Shown here piece by piece: positions 35,726 to 43,371 of a stretch of DNA of 64,000 nucleotides; the stretch's first letter is position 1; each line of letters starts with the position of its first letter. The position numbers and the translations under genes were made by a program. The notes below the pieces were generated by a model, which saw only the letters and a program-made list of their open reading frames with translations, was not told the origin of the DNA and made no database searches. The stretch is from Tahibacter aquaticus (GTDB lineage Bacteria > Pseudomonadota > Gammaproteobacteria > Xanthomonadales > Rhodanobacteraceae). The stretch spans positions 242,020 to 306,019 of the forward strand of contig NZ_SNZH01000003.1 in assembly GCF_004363655.1 (NCBI RefSeq), given 5' to 3'.

Positions 35726-36769
35726 ATGCGGTTGCTGATGCGTCTGTTGGGTCTGCTGCTGGTGCTGGCCCTGGTTCTGGTCGGCGTGGCTTTCGTTCTG
35801 CCCGACCGCGTCCATGTGGAGCGCAGCACCACGATCGCGCGGCCGCAATCGCAGATCTATCTGCTGCTGTCCAATCTGCGCCGCTTCAACGAGTGGTCGC
35901 CGTGGCATGCGAAAGATCCGGCCGCGCGCTACACCTTCAGCGGGCCCGAGCAGGGCATAGGCGCGAAGCTCGCATGGTCCAGCCAGCAGTCCGGCGTCGG
36001 CGAGGGCAGCCAGGCCATCACCGCGCTCAAGCCCGACGAATCGGTTTCGCTGCTGCTCGACTTCGGCGAACGCGGCAAGTCGAATGCGAACTTCCGCCTC
36101 GCCACGGTGAGTGGCGAGACGCGCGTGAGCTGGAGCCTCGACAGCGATCTGCCGCTGCATCTGGACAGCCGCTTCGGCTGGAATGTGGTCGGCCGCTACA
36201 TGGGGCTGTTCATGGATCGCCTGGTCGGTCGCGATTTCGAAACCGGACTGGCCAACCTGCGCGAGCTCGCCGACAGCTTTCCGAATATCGACATTGCCGG
36301 CATCGAGCCGCGTCTGGTCGAGCTGCCTGCGCGCAAGCTCACGGTGGTTTCGCTCGACGTGGCGCTGCAGGACGAGGCCGCGCTGAAGCGCAGCTGGGAC
36401 GCGGCACTGAATCAGCTGCAGCGCTTCCACGTACAGCACAAGCTGGGTGGCGAGACCGGTGCACCGTTGACGCTGACGCGCCGGCGCGATGCCGGCCAGT
36501 GGAGCTTCGACCTGGCCTTGCCGGCGCAGTATGACCTCATGCCGGAAGACACTGCCGTGCGCGGCATGCTGTTGCCGGCGGCGCGTGCTGCGCAGCTCGA
36601 TCATTTCGGCTCGCTGGCCGAACGCATCAAGCTGGTGGAAAAGCTGCAGGCCTGGCTGGCGGTGAAGGGGCTGCCGGCGGGCGAGCCCGTGATCGAGGAA
36701 TACGCGCCGGGCAACGGACCTGGCCGCGGCGAAGTGCGCATCTCGATTCCTTTGCAGGCGCAGCAGTGA
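35726..36769 (+). CDS. SRPBCC family protein with GyrI-like C-terminal domain
   Basis: Protein of 347 residues. The N-terminal helix (LMRLLGLLLVLALVLVGVAFVL) is a signal anchor. Residues about 25-175 form an SRPBCC/polyketide-cyclase-like domain (RSTTIARPQSQIYLLLSNLR, FNEWSPWHAKDP), and residues about 190-345 resemble the GyrI/effector-binding fold. ATG 35726 has GGAG at 8-bp spacing. The two domains both bind small hydrophobic ligands in other families, so a ligand-binding role is likely, but the ligand is unknown. Monocistronic. Confidence 0.85.
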   Translation: MRLLMRLLGLLLVLALVLVGVAFVLPDRVHVERSTTIARPQSQIYLLLSNLRRFNEWSPWHAKDPAARYTFSGPEQGIGAKLAWSSQQSGVGEGSQAITALKPDESVSLLLDFGERGKSNANFRLATVSGETRVSWSLDSDLPLHLDSRFGWNVVGRYMGLFMDRLVGRDFETGLANLRELADSFPNIDIAGIEPRLVELPARKLTVVSLDVALQDEAALKRSWDAALNQLQRFHVQHKLGGETGAPLTLTRRRDAGQWSFDLALPAQYDLMPEDTAVRGMLLPAARAAQLDHFGSLAERIKLVEKLQAWLAVKGLPAGEPVIEEYAPGNGPGRGEVRISIPLQAQQ

Positions 36770-36875
36770 ACTGGGCGAAAGCGGCAATCGCGCGCAGGAC
36801 AGATGTGACCGGCACCACGTAAGTATGGCCACACGCCGCTAAGCTGTCGGCATCGTTTCCGTTGTGGTGGTATCG

Positions 36876-39152
36876 ATGCGCAGCCGATCGTTTCTGCTTG
36901 GTGCCGCGCTCGCGGCGGTGCCCTCGTCCGTCCTTGCGCAGACAGTGCTGGACGTCTATGCCGACGGGCTCGACGCCGCATGGCAGGACTGGAGCTGGGC
37001 CGCGGCCGCCGACTACTCGCTTGCCCATGCCGCGCCGGTGCATGCGGGCAATCGCTCGATCCGCTTTCTGCCGCGCAACTGGGGCGGCCTGCTGTTCGCC
37101 GATCCGGGCAAGCGCCACGATGTGGCGAACTATGCGTCGCTGAGCTTGTGGATTCACGGTGGCAGCGGCAGCGGCCAGGCCTTGCGCCTGAGCCTGCTCG
37201 ACGGCGAAACCGCACTGGCCGAGCTGGAACTCGCGCCTTACGTCGCTGGCGGCATCGTGGCGGCAACCTGGCATCAGGCCACGTTTCCGTTCGATGCCAC
37301 TACCGGCCTGACCAGCGGCAGCTTCAACCGCCTGCAGCTGATGGACAACAGCGGCGGCGTGCAGGCGCAGCTGTATATCGACGACGTGCGTTTCAATCCA
37401 CGCACGACGCCGCCACAGCCGGGTAGCCAGAGCGTCAGCATCGATCTGAGCCAGGACCGGCGCGCCGTCAATCCGCTGATCTTCGGCGTGAGCTATGGCG
37501 AAGTGGCCAGTCTCGCCGCACTGCGCTATCCGCTGCGACGCTGGGGCGGCAACTCGACTACTCGCTACAACTGGCAGGGCGATGTGCACAGCACTGCTGG
37601 CGACTGGTACTGGCAGAACATTCCCGATTCGGCCAATGCCAGCGGTACGCCGCCAAGCGGCAATTCGGCCGATGCCTTCATCGCCGCCACGCGCAGCAAC
37701 GGTGGCGAGGCACTGCTGTCCATCCCGACCATCGGCGTGGCGCCGATCGACGATCGCGCCAACAAGCGCTGGGGTTTTTCCCAGGCCAAGTATGGGCCGC
37801 AGCTGCGCGACGAGTGTGACGAGCCCGGTTCCGCCGGCTGGTGTACGGCCGATGCCGGCAACGGCGAGTGCGATCCGGCGCTCAACACCCAGGTCGATGG
37901 CCAGGGCGTGCGCTACTGCCAGTACTACGCCACGGTCAACGACCAGCCACGCTATCGCATAGTGAACAATGCGCGAAGCGATACCTCTATCGATGTGACG
38001 CCGGCGTTCTGGGTGCCATGGATTGCCCATCTGCAGTCGCGCTACGGCACGGCAGCGAGCGGCGGCGTGCGTCTGTACGCGCTCGACAACGAACCCATGC
38101 TGTGGAATTCCACCCACCGCGATGTGCATCCGGTGGCACCGACCTATGACGAGGTGTGGACGCGCGGACGCGATCTGGCCATCCGCATCAAGCAACAAGA
38201 TGCCGCGGCGCAGGTGTTCGGGCCGGTCACCTGGGGTTATCCGGACCTGTTCACCTCGGCCAGGGACGCGCAGGATTGCAATTGCCTGTCCGGCAATGAC
38301 CGCGCTGCACATGGGGGCAAGCCGTTTGTGCAGTGGTATCTGGAACAGGTCTGCGCCTACCAGCAGGCCAACGGCGTACGCCTGGTCGATTACCTCGACC
38401 TGCACTACTACCCGCAGGGCGACGGCGTAGTCGATTTCAACGGCAACCTCGGCTATTCCGAAAGCCCTGCCGTCGCCGCCAGGCGGCTGCGCTCCCTGCG
38501 CGAGTTGTACGACCCGAACTATGTGTCCGAATCCTGGCTTGCCGATCTGGGCGACAACGACAGCTACCACTACAGCAAGCCCGGCCTGATTCCCCGCGTG
38601 AAGGCGTGGATAGCCCAGGCCTGTCCCGGCACCGGGCTGTCGATCAGCGAATACAACTGGGGGCCAGACCAGGGCGTTAGCGGCGCGCTGGCCCAGGCCG
38701 AGGCACTGGCGATCTTCGCGCGTGAAGGCGTGGATGCGGCCATGCGCTGGGTGGCGCCGGCGCCTGGCAGCTATGCAGAAGACGCGTTCAAGCTGTATCT
38801 CAACTACGACGGCGTGTTTTCCCGCGTCGGCGGCGACTCGGTGCGTACCGTGTCGAGCGATACCGATGTGCTGGGTGCCTATGCCATCCATCGCAGCGGG
38901 CAGAAGCTGTACCTGCTGCTGTTCAACAAATCGACATCGCCGCAGGATGTCAGCGTGACGCTGTCGGCGCCGCTGCACGGCAGCTGGAACGCCTGGCGCT
39001 TCGGCAGCACGGGTCATCTGACGGCGGCGGGCAGTGGCACGGCAAGCGGCAGCAGCCTGGCTTTCGCGGCACTGCCGGCACGCACGGCCAGCTTGATTGT
39101 CCTGCCCGACCCCGCAGCGGGCGACCGCGTATTTGCCGACGGTTTCCAATAG
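36876..39152 (+). CDS. Secreted glycoside hydrolase family 44 (endoglucanase/xyloglucanase-like)
   Basis: Exported enzyme of 758 residues. After the signal peptide (LLGAALAAVPSSVLAQ) comes a beta-sandwich, carbohydrate-binding-like N-terminal domain (about 22-180). The GH44 barrel follows (NPLIFGVSYGE, PLRRWGGNSTTRYNW), with the likely acid Glu406 in LDNEPM and the nucleophile Glu592 in ISEYNWG. It ends in a beta domain and the tail GDRVFADGFQ. GH44 enzymes cut beta-1,4-glucans and xyloglucan. The terminal FxDGF(E/Q) motif recurs in secreted proteins of related bacteria and may be a sorting signal (inference). Confidence 0.93.
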   Translation: MRSRSFLLGAALAAVPSSVLAQTVLDVYADGLDAAWQDWSWAAAADYSLAHAAPVHAGNRSIRFLPRNWGGLLFADPGKRHDVANYASLSLWIHGGSGSGQALRLSLLDGETALAELELAPYVAGGIVAATWHQATFPFDATTGLTSGSFNRLQLMDNSGGVQAQLYIDDVRFNPRTTPPQPGSQSVSIDLSQDRRAVNPLIFGVSYGEVASLAALRYPLRRWGGNSTTRYNWQGDVHSTAGDWYWQNIPDSANASGTPPSGNSADAFIAATRSNGGEALLSIPTIGVAPIDDRANKRWGFSQAKYGPQLRDECDEPGSAGWCTADAGNGECDPALNTQVDGQGVRYCQYYATVNDQPRYRIVNNARSDTSIDVTPAFWVPWIAHLQSRYGTAASGGVRLYALDNEPMLWNSTHRDVHPVAPTYDEVWTRGRDLAIRIKQQDAAAQVFGPVTWGYPDLFTSARDAQDCNCLSGNDRAAHGGKPFVQWYLEQVCAYQQANGVRLVDYLDLHYYPQGDGVVDFNGNLGYSESPAVAARRLRSLRELYDPNYVSESWLADLGDNDSYHYSKPGLIPRVKAWIAQACPGTGLSISEYNWGPDQGVSGALAQAEALAIFAREGVDAAMRWVAPAPGSYAEDAFKLYLNYDGVFSRVGGDSVRTVSSDTDVLGAYAIHRSGQKLYLLLFNKSTSPQDVSVTLSAPLHGSWNAWRFGSTGHLTAAGSGTASGSSLAFAALPARTASLIVLPDPAAGDRVFADGFQ

Positions 39153-39461
39153 CGGTGCGCGCTGCATCGGCGCAAGCCAGTGGGCTTCGCGTCATCGCGA
39201 TCGTGCTGTGCGCCAGGTTTTCGGCCGTACAGCGACGCAATCTGACGTCCTTCGTCACATTGCCGGGGAGGCAGAGCGCTGTCCTGCGAGACTGCGAAGC
39301 GGTCGGCAGGGCAATTGCGACACTCGTCGCAAAATGCGCTACATTCGGTGTCGTCCGCGCAACGCGGCCATGGGGGATAGCACGGCGAAAGCCGCATGGC
39401 TGCGCACAGGAATGACTAGGAGGGAGCGCGGATTCCCGCTAAAACTGTGCGACGAGAAACC
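39153..39461. other. Intergenic region, 309 bp
   Basis: No gene. An inverted repeat TTGCGA (39314-39319) and TCGCAA (39326-39331) with a 6-bp spacer lies about 130 bp before the TonB-family gene, next to a TACATT that could be a -10 box. Confidence 0.5.
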
Positions 39462-40511
39462 ATGGCTGCCCGACTCGAATTCCGTTCCCTGCGTCATGCC
39501 CGCGGCAGTGCCGCACCCAAGATCATCGCCGGCATCGTCGTTCTTGCCGCTCTGGCAGGCGGCGGCTGGTATTTCTTTCTGCGCGAGCCACCGGTAGTCA
39601 TTCCCGAAGTTGCACCGGCGCCGGCTGAAGCCGCTCCTGGTACGGCGGGCACGCCGGTCCTGGTCACACCCGACCCGGCCACACTGGGCAAGCTCAATAC
39701 CCTGACTGTCGACCAGCTGTTCAAGGAAGCACGCACCGCCTTGAACGAACAACGACTGGTTTCGCCGCCCGGCAACAACGCGCTGGAGTTCTATCTCAAG
39801 ATCCTTGAGAAGGAGCCAGGCAACAGCGGTGCCCAGGATGCGCTGCGCGAGCTGTTTACCTTCGCGGCAAGCACAGCCGAGCAGGAAATCAACGCGCGCA
39901 ATATTGACAACGCGCAGCGCGTGATCGACCTGCTGACCAAGGCTGATCCGAACAATTATACATTGACCATCCTGCGCTCCAAGCTCGATGCGCAGCGCAA
40001 GCTGGTCGACCGCGAGACGGCCCAGGCCGCCGCGGCCGAGGAGGCGGCACGTCGCCGCGCCGAAGCACCGGCTGCCGCACCGGCGACGCCTGCCGGCACG
40101 GCCCCGGCAACGCCGGTCGCCGATTCTGCCGGCACCACCACCCCGGCTGCCGGCGCCGCGCGCAGCACACCGTCACCGGCCGAGCCGGCTACGCCGCCCC
40201 CTGCCGCTGCCGCACCGGTTGCCGCCGCACCCAGCGCCGGCGATACGCGTGATGCAGCACTGGTCAAGTCGGTACCGCCGCAATATCCGAACGCGGCACT
40301 GCGCCGGCGTCAGGAAGGCTGGGTGCAGGTGGAGTTCACCGTGACGCCGGAAGGTAGCGTGGCAAATGCGCGCGTGCTCGACGCGGACCCGCCGCGCACC
40401 TTCGACCGCGCTGCTCTGGATGCGGTGCAGCGCTGGACCTTCAATCCGGCCATGCGCAACGGTGCCGCCGTAGAGACGACGGTGCGTCGACGCATCGAAT
40501 TCAAGATGTAG
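39462..40511 (+). CDS. TonB-family energy transducer
   Basis: Inner-membrane-anchored periplasmic protein of about 349 residues. One N-terminal helix (IIAGIVVLAALAGGGWYFFL), a helical TPR-like part at about 80-190 that contains RLVSPPGNNALEFYLKILEK, a long Ala/Pro/Thr linker, and a C-terminal TonB domain (KSVPPQYPNAALRRRQEGWV, RTFDRAALDAVQRWTFNPA). It should pass energy to TonB-dependent receptors or act in a TonB-like scaffold; no exbB/exbD are adjacent. ATG 39462 is preferred over an in-frame GTG at 39447. The LVSPPG motif is shared with the kinase at 22474-25545. Confidence 0.9.
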   Translation: MAARLEFRSLRHARGSAAPKIIAGIVVLAALAGGGWYFFLREPPVVIPEVAPAPAEAAPGTAGTPVLVTPDPATLGKLNTLTVDQLFKEARTALNEQRLVSPPGNNALEFYLKILEKEPGNSGAQDALRELFTFAASTAEQEINARNIDNAQRVIDLLTKADPNNYTLTILRSKLDAQRKLVDRETAQAAAAEEAARRRAEAPAAAPATPAGTAPATPVADSAGTTTPAAGAARSTPSPAEPATPPPAAAAPVAAAPSAGDTRDAALVKSVPPQYPNAALRRRQEGWVQVEFTVTPEGSVANARVLDADPPRTFDRAALDAVQRWTFNPAMRNGAAVETTVRRRIEFKM

Positions 40512-40530
40512 GCGGAACTCGCTCCTGCGT

Positions 40531-40564
40531 AAAGAAAAAGCCGGCGGATGCCGGCTTTTTCTTT
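40531..40564. terminator. Bidirectional terminator after the TonB-family gene
   Basis: A 15-bp stem AAAGAAAAAGCCGGC / GCCGGCTTTTTCTTT with a GGAT loop, able to stop transcription on both strands. It lies between convergent genes. Confidence 0.92.
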
Positions 40565-40662
40565 GTGCGACTGCCGGTCCGGCGTGGTGGCTGTAACGCA
40601 TGAATCGGAAGACGGGGCGCAGCCAGCACCGGCGAACTGCTGTCGATTTGTCCGCTACCGGC

Positions 40663-41286
40663 CTAAGCCAGCAAGGCGGCGCGGATCAGCGCCAGCGTCG
40701 CGCGCGGCGATTCGTCGATGACCGTGCCATTCAGCCCGAGCAGGATGCGGTTGGCGCGCTCGTGTTGGCGCGCGTCCAGGTGCGAGGTCAGCACGCCGGC
40801 CACGTCAGCCAGCAGCAACAGGCCGAGGCCGGCAATGTCGTCGGCATTGTCGCAGGCGTACTGCAGGCTGCCGGCGGCGTCGTTGCGGGCCTGGGCCGAG
40901 CGCAGCGGATAGCGCAGCGCATCGTCGCGCCAGAAGCGCCAGTCGTGCATGCGATGCAGGAAGTCGCGCCGGTACAGCCCCTCGAGCAGATCGCGCACCA
41001 GGCGCCCGTGACGGCGTTTCACCTGGTTGATGGCTGCTGCGGCATCGGGCCGCGTCAGCGCGGCGACGGCATCGGCAGCCATGGTCAGCAGGCTATGGTT
41101 GCTGGGCAGACTGGCGTCGACATGCAGGTAGTCCGGTGCCAGGGCACGCAAGCGCTGCTGCAGCAGCAGATCGACCAGCAGGCCGGCGGCGCACAGCGCG
41201 TCGGCATCGGTGTCCGGGTGCGGCAGGCGCATGCTGCCGGAAACCGGGTCCAACGCGAGCAAAATAAAGCGTTCCGCGATCAACAC
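40663..41286 (-). CDS. GPP34 (Golgi phosphoprotein 3-like) family protein
   Basis: Cytoplasmic helical protein of 207 residues, recognised by MLIAERFILLALDPVSG and AGLLVDLLLQQRLRAL, the GPP34 pattern. Eukaryotic GOLPH3 binds phosphoinositides at the Golgi; bacterial members are common in some lineages but of unknown role. The start is a GTG at 41286 with a GGGGG ribosome site. Single gene. Confidence 0.85.
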   Translation of the reverse strand: MLIAERFILLALDPVSGSMRLPHPDTDADALCAAGLLVDLLLQQRLRALAPDYLHVDASLPSNHSLLTMAADAVAALTRPDAAAAINQVKRRHGRLVRDLLEGLYRRDFLHRMHDWRFWRDDALRYPLRSAQARNDAAGSLQYACDNADDIAGLGLLLLADVAGVLTSHLDARQHERANRILLGLNGTVIDESPRATLALIRAALLA

Positions 41287-41371
41287 GGTAGCTCATCCCC
41301 CGATTCGCTACATACGTCTCAGTATACCGGGGGTGAATCCAAGGCGTGTGCTAGTAGCGTCGCCCGATTGT

Positions 41372-42709
41372 TCAGCGGCTGGCGCCGCCGGCGGCGACGC
41401 GGCTGCGTTCCAGCGGCTCCACGCCGGCCCAGTCGACCTGGGGCAGCCCGAGATAGCGGTCCAGAGCCATTGGCATCAGGCCGGTAGGCAGCGCGGTCTC
41501 GCAATTCCACAGCATGACCAGGCCGAAACGGCGCTGCGGCAGGAATGCAATCACACCGCGATAGCCCTGCACGGCCCCGGCATGGAACACCAGCGGTTCG
41601 CCGGCATAGTCGAATACCCGCCAGCCCAACGCATAGTGAGCATCGCGCAGGCGCCCGCGGCGCCAGGGCGCCGAGGTCATTTCCGTCGGCGTGGCTACCA
41701 CAGGGCGGTGCAAGGTGCCCAGCAGATCTTCCGCCAGCACGTCGGGGCGGCCGCCCATCTGCGCGATGAGGTACTGGCTCATGTCCTTGATACTGGCGTT
41801 GACGCCGGCGGCCGGCGCGACATGGTAGTAGTTCTCGCGCGGCTGGAACGGTAGCCAGCGCTTGCCGTTGCGCGAATGCGGCCGGGCCCAGTCGCGACTG
41901 GATTCCAATGCATCGCGGCCGTAGGTCGCCGTCGTCATGCCCAGCGGATGGAAGATGCGCTTCTCGACCTGGTGGTAGAAGAAATCGCCGGTGACCGCAT
42001 ACGTCACGTCGCCCATCAGGCTGAACGCGACGTTCTGATAGCTGTAGCAATCACCGACGCCACAGATCGGATCGATTTCGCGCAGGCGGTCGACCAGCAG
42101 CGGATAGGGCTCGTCCTGCTCCAGCAGATGGTCGTAGGAGTTGTGCGGCAGACCGACGCGATGGCTGAGGATGTCGCGCACGCTGAGCCGCTCGGCTGCG
42201 CTGGCGTCCTTCAGTGCGAAGGTGGGCAGGATGCCGCCGATGCGGCTGTCCCAGCCGATATAGCCGTCATCGACCAGCAGGCCGGCCAGGGTGGTCGCGA
42301 ACGACTTGGACAGCGAGGCCAGACGAAACACCGTATCCGGCGTGACGGCCTGGCCGCTGGCGGCGTCCGCATAGCCGATGCCGCGCTGCAGCAGCACCCG
42401 GTCGTCCTGTACCACGCCGACGGCCAGGCCGGCGACCTGGCCCGAGGCTTCGATCGAGTCCAGCCACAGGTTCATTTCGGTTGCGACGGTAAGGCCGGCA
42501 TTGGCCGGAATCGTCGCCGCGACGGTCGGCAATACCGCTGCCGCCGCCGCTGAACGCCGCGGCGCGGCCACGGCTTTGGGTTTGCTCTTTGCGCTCGCCG
42601 CGGCGCGCGCGGCGGGTCGCTTGCTGGCCTGGCGCGCTTCCGCAGCGCCGGCCAGGCATAGCGCCAGCAGCGCTACCGCAGCTGTGTTGATCCATCGCCG
42701 CGCGCTCAT
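41372..42709 (-). CDS. Exported serine hydrolase, class C beta-lactamase fold
   Basis: Protein of about 445 residues. Signal peptide INTAAVALLALCLAGAAEA, then a basic Ala/Lys/Pro linker, then a penicillin-binding/esterase domain with the catalytic SxxK as SLSK, the Tyr motif YSYQN and HAGAVQG in place of the KTG box. The HxG form points to an esterase or D-amino-peptidase more than a true lactamase. I choose ATG 42709 because the signal peptide follows directly; the longer frame to 42874 has no signal. No other gene is in the unit. Confidence 0.88.
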   Translation of the reverse strand: MSARRWINTAAVALLALCLAGAAEARQASKRPAARAAASAKSKPKAVAAPRRSAAAAAVLPTVAATIPANAGLTVATEMNLWLDSIEASGQVAGLAVGVVQDDRVLLQRGIGYADAASGQAVTPDTVFRLASLSKSFATTLAGLLVDDGYIGWDSRIGGILPTFALKDASAAERLSVRDILSHRVGLPHNSYDHLLEQDEPYPLLVDRLREIDPICGVGDCYSYQNVAFSLMGDVTYAVTGDFFYHQVEKRIFHPLGMTTATYGRDALESSRDWARPHSRNGKRWLPFQPRENYYHVAPAAGVNASIKDMSQYLIAQMGGRPDVLAEDLLGTLHRPVVATPTEMTSAPWRRGRLRDAHYALGWRVFDYAGEPLVFHAGAVQGYRGVIAFLPQRRFGLVMLWNCETALPTGLMPMALDRYLGLPQVDWAGVEPLERSRVAAGGASR

Positions 42710-43371
42710 GGACGCTGGCCGCGATGGAGCGGGAGTGATCTGTCGCCGCGGCAACTGGCGTGCGGCGGCAAAACGCAGTACAGCGGGAAATCTTGCATTG
42801 GGCTGGTCGGTTGCTGCTCGTACCGGGGCATTGTCGTCAAGTTGCGCAGCGCTCACAACGCATCGCGAGCGCAACGAACTGGGTCACAGTGTGACCCGAT
42901 CGACGTTAGCGAAGAGTAAGGCCAGGGCACGGCTGTTGCGGTATCGCTGTTTCCACACTAACCGGAACCCGGGTGCGCAGTCGCGGCAACGCCGGTGTCG
43001 CGCAAACCGGGCAGACTGATTCTGCCGCGCGACTCCAACCGCGGGGCGATCGGGTTGTTTATGCACCGCCGCACGGGACGTCGGCGGTGCATTTTTCGTG
43101 CGCGCGATCAGACAGGCCCTCAGGGCGGGTCTGCGGCCGATCAGCCATTGCGAATCGGCCAGAACCTCCCCCCCGTAGTGCCAAGGTTTGCCAGGGGCAT
43201 GGGCCGGGCAGCCATACCGGCTCGCACGAGGCTCAGGTATGCGGACACCCGTTGGGCGATTTTGGCGCCGCGATCCAGTCATGTTGCGCTGCTTGCGCGG
43301 CGCTTGCGTCAAGGCAACCCATTTGTGGCATGCTGCATCTAATCTACGAAACTCTTCGTGATTGGGGTTCG
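42710..43371. other. Divergent intergenic region, 662 bp, with an orphan terminator
   Basis: No coding frame of normal composition. It contains a Rho-independent terminator at 43061-43096 in the plus direction that belongs to neither neighbouring gene. The stretch from about 42900 to 43060 is able to form several GC stems (CCGGAACCCGG, GGGCAGACTGATTCTGCC), so a small RNA or long leader is possible. Confidence 0.4.
43061..43096 (+). terminator. Orphan Rho-independent terminator
   Basis: An 11-bp stem ATGCACCGCCG / CGGCGGTGCAT with a 10-base loop, followed by Ts up to 43096. It lies 276 bp before the next start codon, in a region without genes. Confidence 0.7.

Noticed and set aside
36627-39167. 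An 846-codon open frame antisense to the GH44 gene
   Set aside because: Shadow frame; the GH44 catalytic and structural motifs on the plus strand are clear and the antisense product has no recognisable sequence.
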